From assembly GCA_022561635.1 (NCBI GenBank), contig JADFQV010000013.1:1-50342 (forward strand): a stretch of 50,342 nt of DNA, in the 5' to 3' direction. The notes below the pieces were generated by a model. That model was not told the DNA's origin. It made no database searches and worked only from the letters and a program-made list of their open reading frames with translations. How positions within the stretch are numbered: position 1 is the first letter of the stretch; each line of letters opens with the position of its first letter. This document shows positions 8,426-16,444 of the stretch, in pieces. Both the position numbers and the translations under genes were made by a program. Source of the DNA: Chloroflexota bacterium. GTDB taxonomy: Bacteria; Chloroflexota; Dehalococcoidia; SM23-28-2; RBG-16-64-32.

Positions 8426-9490
8426 ATGGCAGCGACCTCCCGCGCCGTCGTCCAGACCGCCCCGCGAACGCTAGAGATTCGCGAGCTGCCGCTGCCCGAG
8501 ATCGGGGACGACGACGGCCTGCTGCGCATGGAGGCCTGCGGCATCTGTGGCTCCGACTACGAGCAGTACGAGGGCGTGTTGCCGGTGCGCCTGCCGGTTG
8601 TTCCCGGCCATGAGCCGGTCGGCCGGATCGAGCAGATCGGCCCGCGCCTGGCAGAACGCTGGGGCGTCAAGGTGGGCGACCGCGTGGCCGTTGAGACGCT
8701 GCTCCCGACCGCTGAGGGGCTGATCAGCCGCGGTGGCCTGTCGGCGTACGGCTACCTGAGCGTCGATCGCCCGCCGGGGCTCTGGGGAGGATTCGCGGAT
8801 TATCTGTACCTGGCGCCTAACTGTGTCCTTCACCGCATCAGCGAGTCCGTGTCGCCGGAGATCGCGACGCTGTATAACCCGCTTGGCGCCGGCTTCCGTT
8901 GGGCGGTAGCGATGCCGCAGCTGAAGCCCGGCGAAACGATCGTCATCCTGGGGCCGGGTCAGCGTGGCCTGGCCAGCGTGATCGCGGCCAAGGAGGCGGG
9001 AGCCGGGCAGGTGATCGTCACGGGGCTTTCGGGGGATGGGCACAAGCTGGCGCTGGCCCGTGAGTTCGGCGCAGATCTGACCGTGAACGTCGAGACCGAT
9101 GACCTGCGCGGCGTAGTGCGCGAGGCGACAGACGGTCGCGGCGCCGACGTTGTGATCGACGTCACGGCCTACGCGACGGAAGCCGTGACGCAGGCGATCG
9201 ACCTCGCGCGGCAGGGAGGCCGCGTCGTGCTGGCCGGGACGAAGGGACAGAAACCGGTCGCCGACTTCTTTAGCGACCGCATCGTGATCAAAGAGCTGAC
9301 GATGCTGGGCGCGCTCGGAGTAGACTACGACGGCTACGACCGGGCCGTGCGCCTGATCGAGTCGGGGAAGTACCCGCTGGAGAAGATGCATACTCACACG
9401 ATGCCGCTGGAGGAGGCGGAGCGGGCGATCGATATGCTCGCCGGCAAGATCCCGGGCGAAGAGGCGATCCACATCGCCCTTGTGCCCTGA
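8426..9490 (+). CDS. Zinc-type medium-chain dehydrogenase (MDR family)
   Basis: 354 residues. GroES-like N-terminal domain with catalytic-zinc ligands Cys41 (GICGSD) and His62-Glu63 (GHE), then a Rossmann domain with GPGQRG at 176-181. The lobe that normally holds the four-cysteine structural zinc has no cysteine at all, and the usual EP motif near residue 151 reads NPLG, so the zinc site is not standard. It probably oxidises or reduces an alcohol, polyol or threonine-like substrate with NAD(P). Follows the FMN enzyme by 22 bases and precedes a thioesterase by 18. Confidence 0.85.
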   Translation: MAATSRAVVQTAPRTLEIRELPLPEIGDDDGLLRMEACGICGSDYEQYEGVLPVRLPVVPGHEPVGRIEQIGPRLAERWGVKVGDRVAVETLLPTAEGLISRGGLSAYGYLSVDRPPGLWGGFADYLYLAPNCVLHRISESVSPEIATLYNPLGAGFRWAVAMPQLKPGETIVILGPGQRGLASVIAAKEAGAGQVIVTGLSGDGHKLALAREFGADLTVNVETDDLRGVVREATDGRGADVVIDVTAYATEAVTQAIDLARQGGRVVLAGTKGQKPVADFFSDRIVIKELTMLGALGVDYDGYDRAVRLIESGKYPLEKMHTHTMPLEEAERAIDMLAGKIPGEEAIHIALVP

Positions 9491-9508
9491 GCGACGGAAA
9501 GAGGGAGC

Positions 9509-9949
9509 ATGGACGAAGAAGCGATGCAGAAGAACCTGGACAGGATGGCCAAGGTCATCGACGCTATACCGTTTATGAAGCACCTGGCGATGGAGTTCGT
9601 CGAGGGCGGCGAGGGCTTCGCTACCCTCCGCATGCGCTATCAGGACGAGAACTCGACCGCGGGCAAGGCTCTGCACGGCGGAGCGATCGCCTCGCTCATT
9701 GATACGACGGGCGCCATGGCCGCCTGGACGACGGCGATGATCGCCAGCCCCAAGTACTTCGGGTCGACGGTCGGCGTCAACGTGAACTACCTTTCGGGGG
9801 CGATCGGCGAAGACGTGATTGCGGAAGGGCGCATCCTGAAGCGTGGCAAGGAGATCATCTACACCGACGTGCGCGTGACGAACGAGGCCGGCAAGCTTCT
9901 CGCCCAGGGGACAGTCGTGTACCGCATTGTGGAGACGGGGCAGGGCTAG
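9509..9949 (+). CDS. PaaI-type hotdog thioesterase
   Basis: 146 residues with the hotdog fold signature of PaaI/YbgC-like acyl-CoA thioesterases: HGGAIASLIDTTGAMA starting at residue 56, with Asp65 as likely active-site acid, then a GVNVNYL strand and a C-terminal strand. It would hydrolyse an acyl- or aryl-CoA, which fits a catabolic operon that handles CoA intermediates. Its TAG stop shares one base with the GTG start of the next gene (TAGTG), so translation is probably coupled. Shine-Dalgarno AGAGGGAG before the ATG. Confidence 0.82.
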   Translation: MDEEAMQKNLDRMAKVIDAIPFMKHLAMEFVEGGEGFATLRMRYQDENSTAGKALHGGAIASLIDTTGAMAAWTTAMIASPKYFGSTVGVNVNYLSGAIGEDVIAEGRILKRGKEIIYTDVRVTNEAGKLLAQGTVVYRIVETGQG

Positions 9950-10521
9950 TGGCGGTAATCGCGAAGATCGAGAGTCCTGACTCCGACGAACTGAAAGAGC
10001 TGTACGAGCGCCTGGGGCAGGCCGGCCTGGGCCTCGGCGTCCTCAACATCTTCAAGACGATGGCGCACAATCCCAAGCTCTTGCGTGATTGGGTGACGAT
10101 GGCGACGCCGCTTCTCACCGGCAGTTTGGCGCTCTCGCCGCGGCTGCGCGAGCTGGCGATCCTGCGCGTCGGACAGGTGAGCGGCAGCGAGTACGAGTTC
10201 GGGCAACACATCCGCATCGCTAAAATGGCCGGCGTTTCATACGAAGACATGGCCGCGCTCAGGGACTATGACAACGGCGATCACTTCAGCGACCTTGAGC
10301 GCGCGGTGCTCGCCTATACCGACGACTGCGCGCGCCTGGACGCCGGCGCTGCCGACCGGGCGCGTGACCTCAAACGCTGGCTCTCGGACCGTGAGTTGCT
10401 GGAGCTAACCTTCTGCATCGGCCACTGGGGCATGGTAGCTCGCCTGCTCGTGCCGCTTGAGGTCGAGCTGGACGAAGCGCTCCTCGCAGAGCTGCCTGAC
10501 GAGTGGCGACAGTGGCTGTGA
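9949..10521 (+). CDS. Carboxymuconolactone decarboxylase / AhpD-like protein
   Basis: 190 residues, all-helical CMD fold. The core stretch around residues 55-95 (RLRELAILRVGQ, YEFGQH, AGVS) matches the family. The redox CxxC of AhpD peroxidase partners is absent: where it would lie the protein reads SGSEYEFGQH. It is therefore more like the decarboxylase-type or uncharacterised CMD proteins that often travel with flavin monooxygenases in aromatic or terpenoid degradation clusters. GTG start inside the upstream stop codon. Confidence 0.82.
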   Translation: MAVIAKIESPDSDELKELYERLGQAGLGLGVLNIFKTMAHNPKLLRDWVTMATPLLTGSLALSPRLRELAILRVGQVSGSEYEFGQHIRIAKMAGVSYEDMAALRDYDNGDHFSDLERAVLAYTDDCARLDAGAADRARDLKRWLSDRELLELTFCIGHWGMVARLLVPLEVELDEALLAELPDEWRQWL

Positions 10522-10537
10522 AGTACTGGGAGGAAGC

Positions 10538-11617
10538 ATGAAGTTCGGACTGCTCTACGAGATCGAGGTTCTGCAGCCGTGGGACGAGAACAGCCACCGC
10601 AACGCCTTTATGGAAGCGCTGGAACAGATCAAGCTCGCGGAAGAGGTGGGGTTCGACTACGTCTGGGAGGTGGAGCACCACTTCCTGGGTGAGTTTTCGA
10701 TCTCGTCGGCGCCCGAGGTGTTTCTCTCGGCCGTCGCGCAACACACGAGCCGCATTCGTATCGGCCACGGCGTCGCTCTTTTGCCTTTCGGCTACAATCA
10801 CCCGATCCGTGTGGCCGAGCGGGCAGCCGTGCTGGACATCATGAGCAACGGGCGTCTTGAATTCGGAACGGGGCGGTCGGCGACGCAATACGAGATGGAG
10901 GCGTTCGGCGTCGACCCGGAGACGAATCGCGCAGAGTGGGACGAGGCCGTGCGCATGATCCCGAAGATGTGGACGCAGGACGAGTTCTCGTGGGATAGCG
11001 AGCTGATGCGCATTCCGACGCGCAACGTCCTGCCCAAGCCGCTGCAAAAGCCGCACCCGCCGATGTGGATGGCCGGGACGCAGCCGTCGTCCGCGATCCT
11101 GGCAGCGGAGCGGGGCCTGGGCTTCCTGCACTTCACCTTCGCCGATCCTGAAGCGCTGGACGAGAAGGTGCAGGGCTATCGCGATGGCATCGCCAAAGCA
11201 GAGCCCGTCGGCTCGTTCGTCAACGAGAACTTCGCCGCGTTTACGCTGATGCACTGCGGCGAGACCGACGATGAGGCGATGCGCGAAGGCGGGGGCGGCG
11301 CTGACTGGTACGTGCGGGCGAGCAACCTGCTGTACTCGATCTGGGCGCACTCCAGCTCGAAGTCCTATGCCTGGTACGCTGAGCAGTTCGCGAAAGGTCG
11401 CGGTGGCGACACCGAAGACGTGAACGTCCAGAAGATGGCCGACGAGGGAATCATCTGTCTGGGCGGGCCGGAGAAGTGCGCGCAGGTCGTTCGCCACTAC
11501 GAGGAGCAGGGCATCGATCAGATCATCTTCCTCGTGCAGGCCGGCGGCACTTCAGACGACGCGATTCAGCGCTCTTTGCGGCTTTTCGGAGAGAAAGTCA
11601 TTCCGCAGTTCAAGTAG
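10538..11617 (+). CDS. LLM-class (luciferase-like) flavin-dependent oxidoreductase
   Basis: 359 residues from the ATG at 10538, chosen because GGGAGGAAG lies directly upstream; the open frame extends 27 codons further back without a better site. Seen: N-terminal MKFGLLYE, WEVEHHFLGEFS near residues 44-55, GVALLPF near 78, and the family's GRLEFGTGRSATQYE segment near 107. These enzymes use reduced F420 or FMN; many are monooxygenases acting on alkanes, sulfonates or terpenoids. Expansions of this family with CMD and thioesterase neighbours are known from marine SAR202-type Chloroflexota. Last gene before an 88-base gap. Confidence 0.85.
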   Translation: MKFGLLYEIEVLQPWDENSHRNAFMEALEQIKLAEEVGFDYVWEVEHHFLGEFSISSAPEVFLSAVAQHTSRIRIGHGVALLPFGYNHPIRVAERAAVLDIMSNGRLEFGTGRSATQYEMEAFGVDPETNRAEWDEAVRMIPKMWTQDEFSWDSELMRIPTRNVLPKPLQKPHPPMWMAGTQPSSAILAAERGLGFLHFTFADPEALDEKVQGYRDGIAKAEPVGSFVNENFAAFTLMHCGETDDEAMREGGGGADWYVRASNLLYSIWAHSSSKSYAWYAEQFAKGRGGDTEDVNVQKMADEGIICLGGPEKCAQVVRHYEEQGIDQIIFLVQAGGTSDDAIQRSLRLFGEKVIPQFK

Positions 11618-11640
11618 GCGCGCTTTCGGCGAATCTCCTG

Positions 11641-11670
11641 TTGACCGCGCGATAGGGGCGATGCTAGGGT
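11641..11670 (+). promoter_or_regulatory. Predicted promoter of the TetR-oxidoreductase pair
   Basis: TTGACC at 11641-11646, an 18-base spacer and TAGGGT at 11665-11670, about 36 bases before the regulator start. An imperfect inverted repeat GTTAAC-agt-GGTAAC spans the start codon at about 11700-11714 and could be an operator, but the match is weak. Confidence 0.45.
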
Positions 11671-11705
11671 GCTGAGGGGTGATCTAAGCGGTTGATAAGT
11701 TAACA

Positions 11706-12359
11706 GTGGTAACGAAACGCAAGAATCCTGACCGAACCAACGGAAAGCGCACGCGGCGTGGCCCGTACACGCGCCAGCTGATCCTCGACGCCTCGCTCAG
11801 CCTCTTTTCCAAGCGTGGCTTTGCGCGCACGACGGTGCGTGACATCGCCCGCAGGGCGGGAATCACGGACGCCGCGATCTACTACCATTTCGAATCGAAG
11901 CGAGAGCTGCTCGAGGCGCTCGTGGAGGAGCGCGGTTTCGTCACGAGCCTCGAGAATCTGGAGCGCGTGAGCGCCGATCTGCCCCTGCGGGAGTTCGTTC
12001 TTTGGATGTCGGCGGGCGCCGTCAACCTGATGGACGAGAACCGCGACTTCCTGCGCCTGATCATCATGGAGGGGCTCGGTGGCGACGAAGCCGCCCTTGA
12101 GCAGTACACGCGTCTCGTCGATCTCTGGGAGCGGGCGCTGATCATCAACTTCAGGCGCTACGAGAAGAAGGGCGAGCTAGAGGTCGGTGTGGCGGAGGGG
12201 CTGGCGCCGCACATAATCTACACGATCTTGATGGCGTTCCAGGACAGCCTCATCGGCCGTCATGGCTTTGACAGCCCGACGCCGGCGCAGCGTCAGGAAG
12301 CGCTGAGGGCGTTCCTCGGCCCCAGCCTCGACCGGCTGCTGCGCGGCATCAAGAACTAG
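11706..12359 (+). CDS. TetR/AcrR-family transcriptional regulator
   Basis: 217 residues. N-terminal helix-turn-helix at about 22-68: RQLILDASLSLFSKRGFA, TTVRDIARRAGIT, then the YYHFESKRELL recognition-helix end typical of TetR. The C-terminal ligand domain is unassigned but family-like. GTG start; no convincing Shine-Dalgarno, and a TAAGTT lies only four bases upstream. It most likely represses the flanking catabolic genes or its own pair with the Gfo/Idh gene nine bases downstream, released by an organic ligand. Confidence 0.9.
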   Translation: MVTKRKNPDRTNGKRTRRGPYTRQLILDASLSLFSKRGFARTTVRDIARRAGITDAAIYYHFESKRELLEALVEERGFVTSLENLERVSADLPLREFVLWMSAGAVNLMDENRDFLRLIIMEGLGGDEAALEQYTRLVDLWERALIINFRRYEKKGELEVGVAEGLAPHIIYTILMAFQDSLIGRHGFDSPTPAQRQEALRAFLGPSLDRLLRGIKN

Positions 12360-12368
12360 CAGGCGCTC

Positions 12369-13433
12369 ATGACCGTCCGGGTCGCGCTCATCGGCTGCGG
12401 CTTCATCGGGCGCTTTCACTCCGCGGCCATCCGCGCCGTTGTTAGCCGCGGGCTGCTGGACGTCGAATACGTCGCCGTCTGCGACAAAGACGCGGAGCGG
12501 GCCCGCTCCTTCGCCAGGATCACGGGCGCCGAGGCTACTACCGACGCCGCGGCGGTCATCGACTCCCCCGACATCGACGCCGTCTACATCTGCGTGCCGA
12601 CGGCTCATCACAAGGAGCTGGTGCTGCGTGCTGTCGCTCAAGGCAAGCACATCTTCTGCGAGAAGCCGTTGGCGACCAACCTGGCGGATGTCGAAGAGAT
12701 GGTTACGGCCGTCGATGAGGCGAGCGTGAAAGCGGCGGTCGGCCTCGTCCTCCGGCACTCGCCGATACTGACGGTCTTGCATGAGCTGATTCAGGACGCG
12801 ACGCTGGGCCGGCTGATGGCGGTCGTTTTCCGCGACGACCAGTTTTTCCCCGTCATGGGCCAGTATGCGTCCGATTGGCGCAAAGACGTGACGGTCGCCG
12901 GCGCGGGCACGCTGCTGGAGCATTCGATCCACGACATCGACATCCTCCACTGGCTGGCCGGGCCGGTGCGAAGCGTGCGGGGCACGACGCGAAACTTCGC
13001 CGGCCACGAGGGCATCGAGGACCTGGTGGTCGCCACCCTGGCCTTCGAGAGTGGAGCGCAGGCCTCGTTGACGTCGATCTGGCACAGCGTCATCGGTCGG
13101 CCGTCGACGCGGCTGATCGAGCTGTTCTTCGAGAAGGGGATATTTCATCTCGACCACGATTATCTGGGGCCGATTCAGCTGCAGAAGCACGCTCTCAGCG
13201 CCGAGACGATTCCCGAGGAGGAAGTCCAGCGCCGCTACCTTGAGCTGCTGGGACTGGACGGGGACGAGTTCCAGGGGATGCTTCGCTACTCCCTCGAGGA
13301 TTACGCATTCCTCAAGGCGCTGACGGAAGACCGGGCGCCGTTTCCGGACTTCCACACGGCGCTCGAGGCGCATCGGGTCGTTGATGCGATCTACCGCTCA
13401 GGCCAGGGCGGCGGTCAGGACGTCGTGCTCTAG
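12369..13433 (+). CDS. Gfo/Idh/MocA-family NAD(P)-dependent oxidoreductase
   Basis: 354 residues. N-terminal Rossmann domain with GCGFIG at 9-14, the family EKP motif (HIFCEKPLATN) near residues 96-106, and the C-terminal alpha/beta domain with EHSIHDIDILHWL in place of the usual GGG-D-GxHxxD segment. Members oxidise sugars, inositols or related hydroxy compounds. ATG start nine bases behind the TetR stop, so the two are one transcription unit. Substrate not predictable. Confidence 0.88.
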   Translation: MTVRVALIGCGFIGRFHSAAIRAVVSRGLLDVEYVAVCDKDAERARSFARITGAEATTDAAAVIDSPDIDAVYICVPTAHHKELVLRAVAQGKHIFCEKPLATNLADVEEMVTAVDEASVKAAVGLVLRHSPILTVLHELIQDATLGRLMAVVFRDDQFFPVMGQYASDWRKDVTVAGAGTLLEHSIHDIDILHWLAGPVRSVRGTTRNFAGHEGIEDLVVATLAFESGAQASLTSIWHSVIGRPSTRLIELFFEKGIFHLDHDYLGPIQLQKHALSAETIPEEEVQRRYLELLGLDGDEFQGMLRYSLEDYAFLKALTEDRAPFPDFHTALEAHRVVDAIYRSGQGGGQDVVL

Positions 13434-13555
13434 CAGGCAACGCGCCGCTGCGAACTTCTCCAAGCGCTAACCGGAGTTACCCCCGAACGTTCACGGCGTG
13501 TCACTGCAACGTAGGGCCGAAGCGCGTCTATGTACGTGAAGGAGGCCCAAGCCCC

Positions 13556-13744
13556 ATGCACTATGCGAAATTCACACGCGCGCTACTGGTTTGGACGCGC
13601 GAAGCTGAGGGACAGGCCCTCGCCGAGTACGGCCTGATTCTGGCAGTCGTGGCTATTGCCGCGGTCGGCGGTCTGGTTCTCATCGGCAGTGCTGTCTCCG
13701 CGTCGTTCACGGACTTCGTCGACGCGGCCGGCATCGGCGGCTAG
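13556..13744 (+). CDS. Flp/Fap-type pilin, orphan
   Basis: 62 residues: a short leader ending in the class III pilin motif EGQALAEYGLIL (Gly19 and the Glu at +5), then one hydrophobic helix and a short soluble end. Flp pilins are cut after the Gly by a TadV-like prepilin peptidase and assembled by Tad machinery. None of the Tad genes (ATPase, secretin, peptidase) is in the window. Strong GAAGGAGG before the ATG. The stop codon shares CTAG with the stop of moeA on the other strand. Confidence 0.85.
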   Translation: MHYAKFTRALLVWTREAEGQALAEYGLILAVVAIAAVGGLVLIGSAVSASFTDFVDAAGIGG

Positions 13745-15090
13745 ACAGAGCGGTCCGCCGGGCCGATCACCGTCGTTCCGGGCAGCGGTGTGTCGCCCTC
13801 GCTATCGTCTGTCCAGGAGCCCCACTCGTCGCCGAGGCTCCAGTCAAGCATCAGCACGTCTATCTCTTCGCCTTCTTCCACCGCGTCGACTTCGGCCGGG
13901 ATCAGCGTCAAGCCGTTCGCTTTGGCCATCGAAGTGAGTATCCCCGACCCCTGAGAACCCGTCAGCGACGCGTAGTACCGGCCATCGCGGCGGGTCACGG
14001 AGCAGCGCGCCAGGAACAGGCGAGGGTCATCGACGTTCGTGATGCGGTCTGTCGTGATCGCTCGGACGACCGGACGCAGCCACCCTCGCTTGCCCATCAT
14101 CTTCATGATCGCCGGCCGCCCGAACAGTTCGAAGGCGACCATCGAGCTGACGGGGTTGCCGGGCAGGCCGATGTGCGGGATGCGCCGGCCGTCGCGCTCG
14201 AAGGTGCCGAAGGCCAGCGGTTTGCCAGGCTTCATCGCTACCGTCCAGAAGGCGACTTCGCCTTCCTTGGCCAGCACGTCCTTAACGACGTCATAGTCGC
14301 CCTTCGACACGCCCGCCGAGGTGATCAGCATGTCGGCCGCCAGCCCCTCCTGGATCTTCGCCGTCAGAGCCTCGACCGTGTCGGGGGCGATGCCCAGTAG
14401 CAGCGGCTCGCCGCCGAAGCGCCGAACTTGCGCCGCGACGCTGTAGGCGTTGGCGTCGTAGATGCGTGCACCCTGGCGGGGCTGCCCCGGTTCCAGCAGC
14501 TCGTCGCCCGTCGAAAGGACGGCGACGACCGGTCGCCGTATGACGCGTACCTCATTGCGGCCGAGTGAGGCGATGACGCCGATCTCCTGTGGGCGAAGCA
14601 CCGTCCCGCGCTGCAGGACGCCGTCGCCCGCGCGGACATCCTCGCCTGCGCGCCGGACGTTGGCCCCCGTCACGGCTTCTTTGAGCACGTGAACCGTACC
14701 TGAGAGCGATCTGGCCCCTTCTGGCGGGCGCGTGAACGGCTCGTCCGTCTCCTCGAACGGCACGACGGCGTCGGCGCCCTCGGGGATCGGGGCGCCCGTC
14801 ATGATGCGCACCGCGGTGCCGGGCGCGAGCGCGCCCTCGAAGACGTAGCCAGCCGCCACCTCGCCGATCACGCTTAGCTCGCGTGGCGACGCCTCGGCGG
14901 CACCCGCCGTGTCCTCGGCGCGCACGGCGTAGCCGTCCATCGCTGTGTTGTCGAGCGGTGGGATGTCGAAGTCGGCGGCGACGTCCTCGGCCAGCACCTG
15001 GCCGAGCGCCTGCAGCGGGTGCTTCGTCTCCTCGGGCAGCGCTTGGACGTGGGCGAGGAGCTGCTGAAGGGCTTCTTCGATGCTGATCAA
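13741..15090 (-). CDS. moeA: Molybdopterin molybdenumtransferase MoeA
   Basis: 449 residues. MoeA inserts molybdate into adenylated molybdopterin. Seen: N-terminal DIPPLDNTAMDGYAVR, then GEVAAG and the RIMTGAPIPEGADAVVP segment, the MogA-like domain with STGDEL, GVSKGDYDVVKDVL, MKPGKPLAFG and LPGNPVSS, and a C-terminal beta domain. All family landmarks are present. The start must be the TTG at 15088-15090: going upstream in frame, a TAG is reached after five codons and no ATG or GTG intervenes. That TAG is the stop of the upstream Lrp-like gene, so both genes are in one frame. No clear Shine-Dalgarno; translation may depend on the upstream gene. Confidence 0.93.
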   Translation of the reverse strand: MISIEEALQQLLAHVQALPEETKHPLQALGQVLAEDVAADFDIPPLDNTAMDGYAVRAEDTAGAAEASPRELSVIGEVAAGYVFEGALAPGTAVRIMTGAPIPEGADAVVPFEETDEPFTRPPEGARSLSGTVHVLKEAVTGANVRRAGEDVRAGDGVLQRGTVLRPQEIGVIASLGRNEVRVIRRPVVAVLSTGDELLEPGQPRQGARIYDANAYSVAAQVRRFGGEPLLLGIAPDTVEALTAKIQEGLAADMLITSAGVSKGDYDVVKDVLAKEGEVAFWTVAMKPGKPLAFGTFERDGRRIPHIGLPGNPVSSMVAFELFGRPAIMKMMGKRGWLRPVVRAITTDRITNVDDPRLFLARCSVTRRDGRYYASLTGSQGSGILTSMAKANGLTLIPAEVDAVEEGEEIDVLMLDWSLGDEWGSWTDDSEGDTPLPGTTVIGPADRSV

Positions 15091-15105
15091 GCGGGAGTGG
15101 TCGGC

Positions 15106-15351
15106 CTAGCCGAGCTTGACGACGAGGCAGGTGGTCGTGCGCTGGACGCCGCTCACCTGCTGGATGGTGTCGGTGATCGCCCGGCCCAGCTTGTCCAAGT
15201 CGTCCGACTCAAGCAGAGCGATAACGTCGAAGGGGCCGGTGACCGCGTCAACGGACACGACGTTGGCATCCTTCAGCTTCACCTTCTTGACGCCCTTGGC
15301 GATATCGCTGGCTCTGCCGACCGCGGATTCAATCAAAACGTACGCACGCAT
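15106..15351 (-). CDS. Stand-alone Lrp/AsnC effector-binding (RAM) domain protein
   Basis: 81 residues from the ATG at 15349-15351, chosen because AGGAGGAGG lies about 11 bases upstream; a longer frame exists but adds unconserved residues. The whole protein is the beta-alpha-beta RAM domain (MRAYVLIES, then GPFDVIALLES, then GVQRTTTCLVV) without a DNA-binding helix-turn-helix. Such proteins bind amino acids or modulate Lrp-family regulators. It is upstream of moeA by 15 bases in the same frame and divergent from the aldo/keto reductase. Confidence 0.85.
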   Translation of the reverse strand: MRAYVLIESAVGRASDIAKGVKKVKLKDANVVSVDAVTGPFDVIALLESDDLDKLGRAITDTIQQVSGVQRTTTCLVVKLG

Positions 15352-15453
15352 GTCCTGGGCTGCCTCCTCCTGCTTCTTGTCTCCTGACGGGGCAAAGCAT
15401 AGCGCGAACGAGGGGCCTGTCAACACGTCTGTACGCAGGCCGCCGCACGCTGC

Positions 15454-15459
15454 TAGTCT
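15454..15459 (+). promoter_or_regulatory. -10 hexamer of a probable leaderless aldo/keto reductase transcript
   Basis: TAGTCT followed by six bases (GTCCCC) and ATG; no Shine-Dalgarno. Same layout and same CTGTCCCC string as lhr. Confidence 0.5.
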
Positions 15460-15465
15460 GTCCCC

Positions 15466-16431
15466 ATGAAGACAACTTCCTTTGGCTCCACCGACCTTAA
15501 AGTCACGAACCTCTGCCTCGGCACGATGCAGTTCGGCTGGACGGCCGATGAGGCGGCTTCTGTGTCGGTCCTCGACGGCTATGTTGGGGCCGGCGGCAAC
15601 TTCATCGACACCGCCGACATCTACAGTCGCTGGGCGCCCGGCAACCCCGGTGGCGTCTCAGAGGAAATTATCGGACGCTGGATGAAGGAGCGCGGCAACC
15701 GCAGCGACCTGGTCGTAGCGACGAAGTTGCGCGGCCAGATGTGGGAAGGCGCGGACGGTGAAGGGCTGGGCCGCGCGCACATTGAGCGGGCCGTCGAGGA
15801 CAGCCTGCGCCGACTGCAGATCGAGACGATCGACCTCTACCAGACGCACTGGCCGGACGATGACACGCCTTTGGAGGAGACGCTGACGGTCTTCGGAGAG
15901 CTTGTGAAGTCGGGGAAAGTTCGCTACGTCGGTCTCTCGAACTCGCCGACGGAGCACATGTCGGAGGCGCTGCGCCTGGCCTCCGAGAGCGGCCTGCCGA
16001 GCTTTGTCTCGTTGCAGCCCCACCACAACCTCGTCTGGCGCAAGGAGTATGAGGCACGCAAGGCGGCGTTCTGCGAAGAGAACGGCATCGCCGTGATCCC
16101 GTACAGCCCGCTGGAAGGCGGTTTCCTGACCGGCAAGTACCGCCGCGGTGAGCCGCTCCCCGACAGCCAGCGCGCCGGCGGCGTAAAGCGGTTCCTCACG
16201 GACGACGGATTCGCCGTCATAGACGCGCTCCAGGAGATAGCCTCGGCGAGGGACGCGACGACCGCTACGGTGGCGCTGGCGTGGTCGCTGACGCGGCCGG
16301 CGATCGTAGCACCGATCATCGGCGCCAACAGCACGGAGCAGCTGGCCGACCTGCTGCCGGCGGGCGACCTGTCTCTGTCCGCCGACGAAGTACGAGCGCT
16401 GGACGAGGCCAGCGCCTGGGCCGCGAACTGA
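15466..16431 (+). CDS. Aldo/keto reductase
   Basis: 321 residues, (beta/alpha)8 NADPH-dependent carbonyl reductase. The catalytic tetrad is visible: Asp48, Tyr53 (FIDTADIYS), Lys87 (VVATKLRG) and His128 (YQTHWPD). C-terminal APIIGANSTEQL is the cofactor-phosphate loop. It resembles the potassium-channel-beta/YajO-like subgroup with the GNPGG insertion near residue 59. The start is the only ATG next to the -10 hexamer. pheS starts 13 bases after its stop, so pheST could be read from this promoter. Confidence 0.9.
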   Translation: MKTTSFGSTDLKVTNLCLGTMQFGWTADEAASVSVLDGYVGAGGNFIDTADIYSRWAPGNPGGVSEEIIGRWMKERGNRSDLVVATKLRGQMWEGADGEGLGRAHIERAVEDSLRRLQIETIDLYQTHWPDDDTPLEETLTVFGELVKSGKVRYVGLSNSPTEHMSEALRLASESGLPSFVSLQPHHNLVWRKEYEARKAAFCEENGIAVIPYSPLEGGFLTGKYRRGEPLPDSQRAGGVKRFLTDDGFAVIDALQEIASARDATTATVALAWSLTRPAIVAPIIGANSTEQLADLLPAGDLSLSADEVRALDEASAWAAN

Positions 16432-16444
16432 GATCAGTCCGGCC

